Shown here one piece after another: positions 24,985-32,797 of a stretch of DNA of 32,797 nucleotides; within the stretch, counting starts at the first letter, position 1; every line of letters begins with the position of its first letter. The stretch spans positions 1 to 32,797 of the forward strand of contig CAIQUL010000154.1 of assembly GCA_903874975.1 (NCBI GenBank), given 5' to 3'. The translations under genes and the position numbers were made by a program. The notes beneath the pieces are model-generated. The model saw nothing but the letters and a program-made list of their open reading frames with translations, had not been told where the DNA came from and searched no databases. This DNA is from an uncultured Chthoniobacter sp. GTDB taxonomy: Bacteria; Verrucomicrobiota; Verrucomicrobiia; Chthoniobacterales; Chthoniobacteraceae.

Positions 24985-26863
24985 CGGACTCGTCTATCGC
25001 GACCCCGAGCGCCCGGTGGAAGAGGCCGTGCTCGGGCGGATGAACACAGCCATCCGGCATCGCGGCCCGGACAGCGACGGCTTCTACTTTCGCCCCGGCG
25101 TGGGCCTCGCGATGCGCCGCCTCGCCATCGTGGATCTCGCGACCGGCGACCAACCGCTGAGCAATGAGGACGGCAGCGTGTGGATCGTTTTCAACGGGGA
25201 GATTTACAACTACCCGCAGCTCCGGCCCGAGCTGGAGAAACGCGGCCACGTCTTCCGCACGCACAGCGACACCGAGGCCATCGTGCATCTCTACGAGGAG
25301 CACGGGCTCGACTGCGTGCAGCATTTGCGCGGCATGTTCGCCTTCGCCATTTGGGATGAAAAGCGGCGCCGCCTGTTCATCGCGCGCGATCGCGTGGGCA
25401 AGAAGCCGCTCTATTTCGCGGAGCACGACGGCGCGCTGCTTTTCGGCTCCGAGCTGAAGTGCCTGCTGCAGTACCCCGGCTTCCCGCGTGAGCCGGACCT
25501 CGCGGCGATCCACCACTACCTCACGCTCCAGTACGTGCCCGATCCGCAGTCCGCGCTGCGCCATGCGCGCAAGCTGCCGCCCGCGCACCACCTCGTCTGG
25601 GAGGCGGGCCGCGTGAGCATCGAGCGCTACTGGCAACTCCCGTATGAGCCGAAATGGGAAACGCCCGCGCCGGAGCTGCGCGAGCGGGTGCGGGCGACGA
25701 TCACCGAGGCGGTGCGCATCCGGCTGATGAGCGACGTGCCGCTCGGTGCGCATCTCAGCGGCGGAATTGATTCGGCGATCATCGTGGGGCTGATGGCCGG
25801 GCTGATGGACCGGCCGGTGAAGACGTTTTCCATCGGGTTCAAGGAAGCCGCTTTCAACGAACTCGAGCATGCGCGGACGGTGGCGCAGAAGTTTGGCACT
25901 GAGCACCACGAGTTCATCGTCGAGCCGGCGGCCATCGAGCTGCTGCCGAGCCTCGTCGAGCATTTCGACGAACCCTTTGCCGACGCCGCGGCCATCCCCA
26001 CCTGGTACCTCGCCCGGATGACGCGCGAGCACGTGACGGTGGCGCTGAATGGCGACGGCGGCGACGAGGCGTTCGGCGGCTACCAGCGCTACTTCGCCGA
26101 CCCGCTCGCCGATCTCTACCGGCTCGTCCCCGGCGTGCTGCGGCACGGCGTGCTCGATCGCCTGCTCCGCGCGCTGCCGGTGCAAAGTGGGCGTCCGGTC
26201 GAGCGCAGCGTGACGACCGCGCTGCGGCATCTGGCCCGGGCCGCCGACCTATCCCACGGCGCGAGCATCGTGCGCTGGGGATCGTTTTTTACCGAGGCGG
26301 AAAAGCGGACGCTCTACACGCCGGAGATGAGCCAGTCGCTCCAGGCCGGCGCGTCGGCGGCGCTGCTGGAGGAGAGCTTTCGCACTGCGCTCGCCCGCAC
26401 GCGACTCGACCGCACGCTCAGCACCGACGTGCAAAACTACCTCCCCGGCGCGCTGCTGCCCAAGGTGGACCGCATGACGATGGCGCACTCGCTCGAGGCG
26501 CGTTCGCCGTTTCTCGATCACGCCGTGCTGGAGCTGGCCGCGCGCCTGCCGGGCTCGTGGAAAGTGCGCGGGACCACGACGAAGCGCATCCTGCGCGAAC
26601 TCTTCGCCGACCTGCTGCCGCCGTCGATCACGAGGCGCGGGAAGATGGGTTTCTCCGTGCCGCTCGCGCTGTGGTTCCGCCAGACGCTCGCCGCGCCGCT
26701 GGGCGATCTGCTGCTCGCTCCCGACGCGCGCATTTACCGCTACCTCCGCCGCGACGGCGTGCGCGCGATCTTCGACGAAAACGCCGCGGGCCGCGCGGAC
26801 CACGGCAAGCGGCTGTGGGCGCTGCTCAACCTCGAAATGTGGCTGCGGAAATATGCGGATTGA
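24971..26863 (+). CDS. Asparagine synthase-like glutamine amidotransferase (second copy)
   Basis: This 630-residue protein has Cys2 ('MCGISGLVYRD'), 'IRHRGPDSDGFYF', 'FNGEIYNYPQLRPEL', PPi loop 'SGGIDSA' (from S263), 'LNGDGGDEAFGGYQRYF' and 'EARSPFLDHAVLELAARLP'. It resembles the amidotransferase-1 subgroup of AsnB-like proteins common in exopolysaccharide clusters. It differs enough from the first copy (SGGIDSA against SGGIDSS; an insert around 'PGVLRHGVLDRLLRALP') not to be a recent tandem duplication. It starts inside the end of the GT4 gene. The amidated substrate is probably a glycan precursor, by context only. Confidence 0.92.
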   Translation: MCGISGLVYRDPERPVEEAVLGRMNTAIRHRGPDSDGFYFRPGVGLAMRRLAIVDLATGDQPLSNEDGSVWIVFNGEIYNYPQLRPELEKRGHVFRTHSDTEAIVHLYEEHGLDCVQHLRGMFAFAIWDEKRRRLFIARDRVGKKPLYFAEHDGALLFGSELKCLLQYPGFPREPDLAAIHHYLTLQYVPDPQSALRHARKLPPAHHLVWEAGRVSIERYWQLPYEPKWETPAPELRERVRATITEAVRIRLMSDVPLGAHLSGGIDSAIIVGLMAGLMDRPVKTFSIGFKEAAFNELEHARTVAQKFGTEHHEFIVEPAAIELLPSLVEHFDEPFADAAAIPTWYLARMTREHVTVALNGDGGDEAFGGYQRYFADPLADLYRLVPGVLRHGVLDRLLRALPVQSGRPVERSVTTALRHLARAADLSHGASIVRWGSFFTEAEKRTLYTPEMSQSLQAGASAALLEESFRTALARTRLDRTLSTDVQNYLPGALLPKVDRMTMAHSLEARSPFLDHAVLELAARLPGSWKVRGTTTKRILRELFADLLPPSITRRGKMGFSVPLALWFRQTLAAPLGDLLLAPDARIYRYLRRDGVRAIFDENAAGRADHGKRLWALLNLEMWLRKYAD

Positions 26864-26938
26864 TCCGCCGGGGCGCACGCACGCCGGGCTCGACAACGGC
26901 TCGCCTTTATTGCCTTTGTGCGTCCACCTTTTCGCTCC

Positions 26939-27967
26939 ATGAACCCCTACGCCCAACTCCGCCAGGAACTCGCCGCCGAGCCGCGAGCGTGGCTCATCAC
27001 CGGCGTCGCGGGTTTCATCGGCTCGCATTTGCTCGAAGCCCTACTGCGGCTTGATCAGCGCGTGGTCGGGCTGGATAACATCTCCACTGGCTCGCCGAAA
27101 AATCTCGCGGATGTCCAGGCGGGGGTCAGTCCGGAGCAGTGGGCGCGTTTCAATTTTCTCGAAGGCTCCGTGGCCGACATGGGCGCGTGCCGCGAGGCGA
27201 GCAATCGGGTGGACTACATCTTGCATCACGCGGGTTTCATCTCCGTGCCGCTCTCCATCGAGGATCCGCTCGGCTGCCACGAGACGAATGTCACCGGCAC
27301 GCTCAATCTGCTCGCTGCGGCGCGCGACAACCGGGTGCGGCGGGTGGTTTACGCGAGCAGCAGCGCGGTCTATGGCGATGATCCGCGCGCGACGAAAATC
27401 GAACCCCAGATCGGCCGGTCGCTGAGTCCGTATGGGGCGTCGAAGCTCATGGACGAGATCTACGCGCGCCAGTTTTTCGAGCACTACGGATTGGAAAATG
27501 TGGGGCTGCGCTACTTCAACGTCTTCGGGCCGCGGCAGAATCCGACCGGCGGCTACGCGGCGGTCATCCCGCAGTGGATTACCGCGCTGGTCCGCGGCGG
27601 CGAGTGCGTGATCCACGGCGCTGGGGGGATTACGCGCGACTTTTGCCACGTGGCCAATGTGGTGCAGGCGAATCTGCTCGCCGCGACTTCCCGCAACCGC
27701 GCCGCGCTCGGCGAGGTCTTCAACGTGGCCCTCGGTGGTAGCACCACGTTGGCTGGGCTTTACGAGAGCATCGCGGCGCGGGTCGCCGCAGGGACCGGTA
27801 TTCCCGCGAAACCGGTGCGCTACGGCCCGCCGCGCGCGGGCGACATCCAGCACAGCGCGGCGGACATCGCCGCGATCCGGCGCGGGTTGGATTTCGATCC
27901 GGAGGTGAGCGTGGATGAGGGGCTGGAGGAGACGGTGCGCTGGTACGCGGAGCAGGCGCGCGCGTGA
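26939..27967 (+). CDS. NAD-dependent epimerase/dehydratase (UDP-GlcNAc C4-epimerase-like, WbpP/TviC type)
   Basis: The 342-residue extended SDR has the Rossmann motif 'ITGVAGFIGSHLLE' (residues 20-33), 'VGLDNISTG', 'ILHHAGFISVPLSIEDPLGCHETNVTGTLNLL', catalytic 'YASSSAVYGD' and 'SPYGASKLMDEIYA' (YxxxK), and 'GLRYFNVFGPRQNPTGGYAAVIPQWI' followed by 'RDFCHVANVVQANLLAA'. That last stretch is characteristic of the WbpP/TviC/VipB epimerases, which make UDP-GalNAc (or the uronic acid form) for O-antigen and capsule. A GalNAcA product would provide a carboxyl for the amidotransferases, an attractive inference. Start at the ATG at 26939; a longer same-frame start at 26918 is less likely. Confidence 0.88.
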   Translation: MNPYAQLRQELAAEPRAWLITGVAGFIGSHLLEALLRLDQRVVGLDNISTGSPKNLADVQAGVSPEQWARFNFLEGSVADMGACREASNRVDYILHHAGFISVPLSIEDPLGCHETNVTGTLNLLAAARDNRVRRVVYASSSAVYGDDPRATKIEPQIGRSLSPYGASKLMDEIYARQFFEHYGLENVGLRYFNVFGPRQNPTGGYAAVIPQWITALVRGGECVIHGAGGITRDFCHVANVVQANLLAATSRNRAALGEVFNVALGGSTTLAGLYESIAARVAAGTGIPAKPVRYGPPRAGDIQHSAADIAAIRRGLDFDPEVSVDEGLEETVRWYAEQARA

Positions 27968-28201
27968 GTTTCGGGGAGCACACGTGTCCCGCGTGTTGGC
28001 GAAGGCGTCCCGCCTTCGCGAACTTTCGTTGAGCGTCAAATCTGGGACACGCGCGCCACGACTCCACGCGCCGTGGGAAGTTCGTCGTGTCGGGACGACA
28101 CGACCAGCACGCGGGACGCGTGCGCTCCCCGGAGATCGTGTCCGCGCGGCTTGAAAAAATGGTGCTGCCAGTCCCGCTTTTCCTCTCCTAGTCTCCGCCG
28201 C
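27968..28201. repeat. Nested hairpin repeat after the epimerase gene
   Basis: Outer imperfect 27-bp arms at 27973-27999 and 28104-28130 (three mismatches). Inner hairpins: GCGAAGGC/GCCTTCGC (27999-28006 and 28012-28019) and GTCGTGTCG/CGACACGAC (28084-28092 and 28096-28104). The right outer arm holds the ACGCGGGACGCGTGCGCTCC block shared with 14652 and 23774. No gene is supported. Confidence 0.8.
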
Positions 28202-28933
28202 ATGTCCGACCTCTGGCACGCCCTGAAACCCGCCGCCCACGCCCAACTCACGACGCGCGACTATACCGCCAGTTCCCTCGCTGGCCGCCTCGCCACGAGC
28301 GGCGTGGAGGCGGGTGAGCTGATCGCGAAGCGTGGCGAGCTCGACGCCGCATGGATTCCCGGCGTGGAGATTTTTGGCCGCAAAATCCATCCCCAGCGGC
28401 ACCGCGGATTCTTCGGCGAATTTGCCCGCATGGGCGACGGCGCGCTCGCCGCGATCGGCCTCTGGCCGCGGCAGTGGGCCACGGCGCGGATGTTTGCCGG
28501 CACGGCGAAAGGTTTCCACATTCACCCGCCGCACATCCCCGCCGACACCAGCGCCGAGGCGTGGTTTCAGCGGCTCTTCTCGGCGGAGCCGCAAAACTTC
28601 GCGCTGCGTCCGTATGATCACGAGCAGTGGGACGCGATGTTTTTCGTGCAGGGCAATGTGGAGATGATCCTCGTGGATGAACGCGCCGGGTTGCCGCGCC
28701 GAGTGATGCGTTTCCTCATCGAAGGCGACGACCAGCGCGGGCCGAACAACGCCGGGCTCGTCATCCCCGCCGGGGTCGCGCACGCGCTGCGGGCCGAGGG
28801 TTCGCGCGACGCGATCATGGTCTATGGCACGAGCACGGAGTTCGAGCCGACCTTCGAGGGGCGGATCGCCGACGGGATCGAGCGTGCCCCGCTGCCGCCG
28901 GACTGGCAGAGCTACCTCGCCGCCGGGGCCTAG
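28202..28933 (+). CDS. RmlC-like cupin (dTDP-4-dehydrorhamnose 3,5-epimerase-related)
   Basis: This 243-residue protein has an N-terminal 'WIPGVEIFGRKIHPQRHRGFFGEFAR' and a cupin core: 'AKGFHIHPPHIP' (the RmlC 'G.H.H' position), 'WDAMFFVQGNVEMILVDERAG', 'VIPAGVAHALRAEGS' and 'AIMVYGTSTEFEP'. That order matches RmlC-family sugar 3,5-epimerases, though it is diverged and longer at the N-terminus. No rmlA, rmlB or rmlD lies in the window, so a rhamnose role is unproven; another nucleotide-sugar epimerase or isomerase for the adjacent glycan genes fits equally. Start at the ATG at 28202, right after the repeat cluster. Confidence 0.7.
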   Translation: MSDLWHALKPAAHAQLTTRDYTASSLAGRLATSGVEAGELIAKRGELDAAWIPGVEIFGRKIHPQRHRGFFGEFARMGDGALAAIGLWPRQWATARMFAGTAKGFHIHPPHIPADTSAEAWFQRLFSAEPQNFALRPYDHEQWDAMFFVQGNVEMILVDERAGLPRRVMRFLIEGDDQRGPNNAGLVIPAGVAHALRAEGSRDAIMVYGTSTEFEPTFEGRIADGIERAPLPPDWQSYLAAGA

Positions 28934-28998
28934 CTTGCCACCGCCGACATTTCGCTTGAGGCGGCTCGGCGGGTCGCGTTCTCTTCCAGCCCTCTTTC

Positions 28999-29559
28999 AT
29001 GCCTTACACCCTCAAATTGGAGTCGGCGCTCTACCTCGTCGGTCTCCTTCTCGTCCTCGCGCATGCGCTCGCCCTTTTTCAGCCAAAGGCCGCGCAAGAC
29101 TGGTTGCGGGGGCTTCCTCGGTCGAAGGGGCTGGGGTTTCTTTTCGTGACGGTCGCGGCGGCTTGGTTCGCCTGGCTGGTCTGGAAAATGGATCTGGGGG
29201 AGTTTTCGAACTGGCGCACGCGGGTGCTGATCGGGACGCCGATCGCGTGGTGGCTGGCGTGGCGGTATGTGGATGAATTTCTCGCGGTGCGCGGACTGGG
29301 GATGCTCGTGCTGCTGGGCGCGGAGCCGCTGCTGGGCGCGGCGTTTTTGCGGCCGGAAATGTCGCGGCTGTTCCTCGTATCGCTGGTCTATGTGTGGGTG
29401 GGATTCGCGCTTTTCTGGGTGGGGATGCCCTACACGCTGCGGGATCAGATCGGCTGGGTGACGGGGGGCGAAAAACGCTGGCGCGCCGCGGCTTTCGCCG
29501 GGCTCGCCTTTGGAGCGTTGCTGCTGGTGCTGCCGCTGACTTACGGCAGGCCGGCGTAG
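28999..29559 (+). CDS. Integral membrane protein of unknown function
   Basis: I do not recognise a family. The 186 residues form about six hydrophobic segments ('ALYLVGLLLVLAHALALF', 'GFLFVTVAAAWFAWLVW', 'VLIGTPIAWWLAW', 'GLGMLVLLGAEPLLGAAFL', 'LFLVSLVYVWVGFALFWVGM', 'AFAGLAFGALLLVLPLTYG') with short charged loops and the C-terminal loop 'YTLRDQIGWVTGGEKRW'. There is no signal peptide or soluble domain. It follows the cupin gene by 65 bp and is convergent with the pilC gene (13 bp between stops). Confidence 0.75.
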   Translation: MPYTLKLESALYLVGLLLVLAHALALFQPKAAQDWLRGLPRSKGLGFLFVTVAAAWFAWLVWKMDLGEFSNWRTRVLIGTPIAWWLAWRYVDEFLAVRGLGMLVLLGAEPLLGAAFLRPEMSRLFLVSLVYVWVGFALFWVGMPYTLRDQIGWVTGGEKRWRAAAFAGLAFGALLLVLPLTYGRPA

Positions 29560-29572
29560 GTGGGGCGGTCGG

Positions 29573-30790
29573 TTACTTCGACTGCGAGACCACGTCGCTG
29601 AGTTTGAAGATGGGCAGGAACATCGCGATGACGATGCCGCCAACGATGGTGCCGAGGACGACGATGAGGAGCGGTTCGATGAGCGAGGTCAGCGCGTTGA
29701 GCGTGGCCTCGATTTCCTCGTCCCAGAAGTCGGCCATCTTCTCGAGCATGGTGTCGATTTTACCGGTCTGTTCGCCGGCGCTGATCATGCGGACGAGCAT
29801 GGGCGGAAAGATCGGTTCGCGGCTGAGGGCGTTGGCGAGTTGATCGCCTTTCTCGACGTCCGCGGAGACTTTCTTGATCGCTTTCTCGACAACGTAATTG
29901 CCGGAGGTGTCGCCGACGATGGACATAACCTCGAGGATCGGCACGCCGGCGCGGATGAGCTGGGCAAAGGTGCGGGCGAAGCGGGTGAGGCAGATTTTGT
30001 GAACGAGGATGCCGAAGATGGGGAGCTTGAGTTTGTACTGGTCCCAAATCTGGCGGCCGCGCTCGGTTCGCAGAAAAGTGCGGATGGTGAAGAAGACGGC
30101 GAGGATGCCGGCGACGAGGTAGTACCAGTTGCCCGTAATGAAGGCGCTGAGATCGAGGAGGAACTGGGTCGGGGCAGGGAGCTTCGCGCCGAAGTCGGCG
30201 AAGATTTCGCCGAAGACCGGCACGACTTTAACGATGAGGAAGGTGGTGATCGAGAAGGCGATGCAGAGCACGATGACCGGGTAGGTCATGGCGGATTTGA
30301 CCTTCTTTTTCAGGCGCGCGGCGGCTTCCAGGAAGCTGGCGAGGCGGTCGAGAATCTCCGAGAGCAGACCGCCGGACTCACCGGCTTTGACCATGCTGAC
30401 GTAGAGCCGGTTGAAGACGCTGGGGTGTTTCGAGATGGCCTCGCAAAAGGAGTCGCCCTGCTGGACGAGCGCGCTGACTTCCCCGATGACGCGGCGCAGG
30501 CCGGCCTGTTTTTTCGGGTCGGCCTGTTCATAGAGGGCGGTGAGGCCGGTGACCAGCGGGAGGCCGGCATCGACCATGGTGGCGAGCTGGCGGGTGAACA
30601 GGACAAGATCGGTTTCGGTGATTTTGCCGCGGGGGGAGGCCGCCTTGCCGCCAGCTTTCTGCTGGATGGACAGGACCATCAAGCCCCGGGTCATCAGCGT
30701 ATTGATGGCGTTGTCCTCGTTCAGGGCTTCCTGGACACCGGAGATGGTCTTGCCAGCGGAGTCGCGAGCGGAGTAGGCAAAAGTGAGCAT
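29573..30790 (-). CDS. Type IV pilus / type II secretion inner-membrane platform protein (PilC/GspF)
   Basis: The 405-residue protein has the two T2SSF domains: the N-terminal copy around 'LVLFTRQLATMVDAGLPLVTGLTALYEQ', then 'YVSMVKAGESGGLLSEILDRLASFLE', and the C-terminal copy 'TRFARTFAQLIRAGVPILEVMSIVG', then 'MISAGEQTGKIDTMLEKMADFWDEEIE'. Three membrane helices are visible, the last at 'IVVLGTIVGGIVIAMFLPIF'. It sits in the inner membrane and couples the assembly ATPase to pilin. The ATG at 30790 gives the typical 'MLTFAYSARDSAGKTISG' start; an upstream ATG (30886) reads into the rpsO promoter region. No pilin or ATPase gene is nearby. Confidence 0.94.
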   Translation of the reverse strand: MLTFAYSARDSAGKTISGVQEALNEDNAINTLMTRGLMVLSIQQKAGGKAASPRGKITETDLVLFTRQLATMVDAGLPLVTGLTALYEQADPKKQAGLRRVIGEVSALVQQGDSFCEAISKHPSVFNRLYVSMVKAGESGGLLSEILDRLASFLEAAARLKKKVKSAMTYPVIVLCIAFSITTFLIVKVVPVFGEIFADFGAKLPAPTQFLLDLSAFITGNWYYLVAGILAVFFTIRTFLRTERGRQIWDQYKLKLPIFGILVHKICLTRFARTFAQLIRAGVPILEVMSIVGDTSGNYVVEKAIKKVSADVEKGDQLANALSREPIFPPMLVRMISAGEQTGKIDTMLEKMADFWDEEIEATLNALTSLIEPLLIVVLGTIVGGIVIAMFLPIFKLSDVVSQSK

Positions 30791-30879
30791 ACCCGATCCA
30801 CAAAGCACGCCCGGTGCCAGCAGGGAGGGGAGACTGATCCGCCTCGCGCCGCAGGAGGGAGAAAATCTGGAATTCCCGC

Positions 30880-30907
30880 TTGCCATCGGAACTTTCCTTC
30901 CGATAAT
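30880..30907 (+). promoter_or_regulatory. Candidate sigma70-type promoter for rpsO
   Basis: TTGCCA (30880-30885, 5 of 6) and GATAAT (30902-30907, 5 of 6), separated by 16 nt, lie 26 nt before the rpsO ATG and point the same way. It also lies in the divergent gap with pilC. Motif-based only. Confidence 0.5.
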
Positions 30908-30933
30908 GCGACCCTCACAAAAAACAGAAGAAT

Positions 30934-31188
30934 ATGACCGACGTTCAAGATATCACTGCGCTCCGCATGCACGACAAAGACACGGGCAGCGCGGACGTGC
31001 AAGTGGGCCTCCTCACCCAGCGCATCAACCACCTCACGGAGCACTTCAAGGCGCACGCCAAGGACCACGCCTCCCGCCGCGGCCTCCTCCTCATGGTGGC
31101 CCGCCGCCGCAAACTCCTCGATTACCTGAAGCGCTCCTCGCTCGACCGCTACAAGGCGGCGCTCGAGAAACTCGGGCTGCGCAAGTAG
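30934..31188 (+). CDS. rpsO: 30S ribosomal protein S15
   Basis: S15 is a primary 16S rRNA-binding protein of the small-subunit platform. The 84-residue product is slightly short (88-89 is usual) but contains the full signature: '[52 protein letters not shown]' and the end '[12 protein letters not shown]'. It is followed after 254 bp by pnp, the conserved rpsO-pnp order seen in E. coli and many other bacteria. A weak purine-rich site (AGAAG) precedes the ATG. Confidence 0.97.
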   Translation: MTDVQDITALRMHDKDTGSADVQVGLLTQRINHLTEHFKAHAKDHASRRGLLLMVARRRKLLDYLKRSSLDRYKAALEKLGLRK

Positions 31189-31442
31189 CTCTCCAAAACT
31201 TTCGGACCGGTTCGCCCGCGACATCCTCGCGGGCAAACTCTTTCAGCCCATCCCTTTTTCGCGCGGCAATTCCGCCGCGCGAATTGTAACCCCACAACAA
31301 GCCGGCGCTCCGGGGGAATTCAGATATTAGATTGCAGATTTCAGATTGGAACACGCGCGGCGACGCGTCCGGCCAATCTGAAATCTGAAATCTTCCATCG
31401 AAAATCCCGGTGCCGGTCTCACACCAAATAGAAGAAACCAAA
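31189..31442 (+). promoter_or_regulatory. rpsO-pnp intergenic leader with three hairpins
   Basis: Hairpin 1: GCCCGCG/CGCGGGC (31214-31220 and 31228-31234). Hairpin 2: a 10-bp stem 31258-31267 with 31274-31283, loop AATTCC, preceded by a CCCTTTTT stretch. Hairpin 3: a 20-bp inverted repeat with one mismatch, arms 31330-31349 and 31373-31392, made of 7-bp units (GATTGCA, GATTTCA, GATTGGA). In E. coli this interval holds the rpsO terminator and the RNase III-processed pnp leader; hairpins 1 and 2 could serve the same roles. Hairpin 3 belongs to the heptamer repeat family. Confidence 0.6.
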
Positions 31443-32797
31443 ATGAGTATCCAAAACGTCACGGCGCAAATCGGCGCCACCACCATCACCATCGAAACCG
31501 GCAAGCTCGCGCGACTCGCGGACGGTGCTGTCACCGTCCGCACGGGCGACACCATCATCATGGTCTCAGCCGTCTCGGCCACCACCATCAAGGAGGGCCA
31601 GGACTGGTTCCCCCTGACCGTCGATTACCGCGAAAAAGCCGCCGCTGTGGGCAAGTTCCCCGGCGGTTATTTCAAGCGCGAAGGCCGGCCTTCCGAAAAG
31701 GAAATCCTCACCTGCCGCATGACCGACCGTCCGCTGCGCCCGCTCTTTCCGAAGGGCTACCTCTACGACACCCAGATCATCGGCGTCCTCCTCAGTGCGG
31801 ACGGCGTGAATGATCCCGACATGCTCTTCATCAACGGCGCGAGCGCCGCGCTCATGGTCAGCGACATCCCGTTCGCGGGCCCCGTCGCCGCCGTGCGCGT
31901 CGGTCGCGTCGATGGCCAGTTCGTCGCCAACCCGACCCACGAGGAAATGGGCCGGAGCGACCTCGACCTCGTCTATGTCGGCACCAAGGACGACGTCATC
32001 ATGATCGAAGGCGCCGCCGACCAGCTCCCCGAGGAGGAGTTCGTGAAAGCGCTCCATTTCGCCCACAGCGAAGCCGCCAAGCTCATCGCCGCGCAGATCG
32101 ACCTCGCCGCCCGCGTGGGCAAGGCCAAGCGCCAGGTCACGCTCTTCACCGTGAAGGACGAACTCATGGAAGTCGCCTATGCCGTCGCCGGCGACCGCAT
32201 CGAGGCCGCGATCTACAACAAGAGCAAGGTCGTCCGGCAGAAAGCCATCGCCGCGCTCAAGGAAGAAGTCACCGCCGCGATCACCGCGAAGTTCCCGGAA
32301 GCCTCGAAGTTCGAGGTCAGCCAGGCTTTCGACTACCTCCAGAAAAAGGCCTTCCGCGTCTCCATTCTCGACAAGGGCTCCCGCTGCGACGGACGCAGCG
32401 CCGACCAGATCCGCGATCTCAGCGCCGAAGTCGGCCTGCTCCCGCGCTCGCACGGTTCCGCGCTCTTCCAGCGTGGTGAAACCCAGGCCGTCGCCCTGGT
32501 CACGCTCGCACCCGCCGACGAGGCCCAGGAACTCGACGGCTACACCGGCGGCGAGAAATCCAAGCGCTTCATCCTGCATTACAACTTCCCGCCGTTCTCC
32601 GTCGGTGAAACCGGCCGCACCGGTTCGCCCGGACGCCGCGAGATCGGCCACGGCGCTCTCGCCGAGCGCTCGGTCGCGCCCGTCCTCCCGAGCGTGCAGG
32701 ATTTCCCATACGCCGTCCGCGTTTCCTCCGAGGTCATGGAGTCCAACGGCTCCACCTCGATGGCGTCCGTCTGCTCCGGCGTCCTCGCGCTGCTCGA
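31443..32797 (+). CDS. pnp: Polyribonucleotide nucleotidyltransferase (partial, runs off the window)
   Basis: PNPase degrades RNA 3'-to-5' with phosphate. The first 451 codons are present, uninterrupted to the window edge (the full protein is usually about 700 residues). The first RNase PH domain shows 'TITIETGKLARLADGAVTVRTGDTIIMVS' and 'DWFPLTVDYREKAAAVGKFPGGYFKREGRPSEKEILTCRMTDRPLRPLFPKGY'. The all-helical linker follows, and the second RNase PH domain begins near 'RCDGRSADQIRDLSAEVGLLPRSHGSALFQRGETQA'; 'FPYAVRVSSEVMESNGSTSMASVCSG' is the catalytic-domain signature. An AGAAGAA purine run precedes the ATG. KH and S1 domains would lie beyond the window. Confidence 0.97.
   Translation, partial: MSIQNVTAQIGATTITIETGKLARLADGAVTVRTGDTIIMVSAVSATTIKEGQDWFPLTVDYREKAAAVGKFPGGYFKREGRPSEKEILTCRMTDRPLRPLFPKGYLYDTQIIGVLLSADGVNDPDMLFINGASAALMVSDIPFAGPVAAVRVGRVDGQFVANPTHEEMGRSDLDLVYVGTKDDVIMIEGAADQLPEEEFVKALHFAHSEAAKLIAAQIDLAARVGKAKRQVTLFTVKDELMEVAYAVAGDRIEAAIYNKSKVVRQKAIAALKEEVTAAITAKFPEASKFEVSQAFDYLQKKAFRVSILDKGSRCDGRSADQIRDLSAEVGLLPRSHGSALFQRGETQAVALVTLAPADEAQELDGYTGGEKSKRFILHYNFPPFSVGETGRTGSPGRREIGHGALAERSVAPVLPSVQDFPYAVRVSSEVMESNGSTSMASVCSGVLALL

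Noticed and set aside
30791-30886. Upstream ATG for the PilC/GspF protein
   Set aside because: The extra 32 residues are not family-like and run into the rpsO promoter region; 'MLTFAYSARDSAGK' is the usual start.

Overview
This GC-rich window (codons strongly biased to G/C in the third position) looks chromosomal. It most resembles a Verrucomicrobiota-type bacterium, with Planctomycetota as the nearest alternative. The hints are a secreted PQQ-like beta-propeller protein with the 'W.RFRGPNG' start, an NADase-type glycan-binding domain protein, DUF971/DUF4864 neighbours, many interspersed GC-rich hairpin repeats and few clear Shine-Dalgarno sites. The lineage is an inference from gene style; no rRNA is present to settle it.

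Layout. 1-469: repeat-rich, no supported gene. 470-955 (-): unknown conserved-looking protein. 1137-2375 (+): secreted PQQ-like beta-propeller. 2610-4092 (-): two membrane proteins (DedA/VTT and TerC). 4247-5089 (+): Tat-exported putative gluzincin-like metalloprotease. 5094-9230 (-): biosynthetic cluster dapF-dapA-dapB-folK-panB (lysine/diaminopimelate, folate, pantothenate), whose last three spacers each carry an inverted repeat. 9345-9926 (+): secreted glycan-binding-like protein. 9956-11479 (-): tight trio yggS-like / DUF971 / DUF4864, divergent from a LysR regulator (11540-12430). 12572-14403 (+): MTA phosphorylase and a secreted polysaccharide deacetylase, then a truncated gene remnant. 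14787-16544 (-): sugar kinase fused to MurQ (peptidoglycan recycling). 16588-19204 (+): VanZ-like protein overlapping ligA, which carries an unusual insert of about 70 residues. 19451-21366 (+): sugar-1-phosphate nucleotidyltransferase plus APH-type sugar kinase, a pair resembling MurU/AmgK. 21408-21641 (-): a remnant or miniature APS kinase (cysC) lacking its P-loop. 21738-28933 (+): glycan assembly genes: asparagine synthase-like, GT4 glycosyltransferase, second asparagine synthase-like, UDP-GlcNAc C4-epimerase-like SDR and an RmlC-like cupin. 28999-29559 (+): unknown membrane protein. 29573-30790 (-): PilC/GspF. 30934 to the end (+): rpsO and the 5' part of pnp.

Working together. Lysine-branch enzymes supply meso-diaminopimelate. 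The kinase-MurQ fusion and the nucleotidyltransferase/kinase pair suggest salvage of cell-wall amino sugars, and the asnB-like/GT4/epimerase/cupin run suggests synthesis of an amidated surface polysaccharide.

The most unusual layer is non-coding. The spacers hold several inverted repeats, and at least six loci are built from 7-bp degenerate tandem units whose sequence differs between loci while the period stays the same. One such array lies inside the kinase-MurQ gene and is translated as the interdomain linker. Other repeat families (GTCATCCTGAGCGGA type, ACTCGACCCGAGT type, ACGCG..CGCTCCCCGGA type) recur two or three times each. The mini-cysC is the most unexpected single gene.
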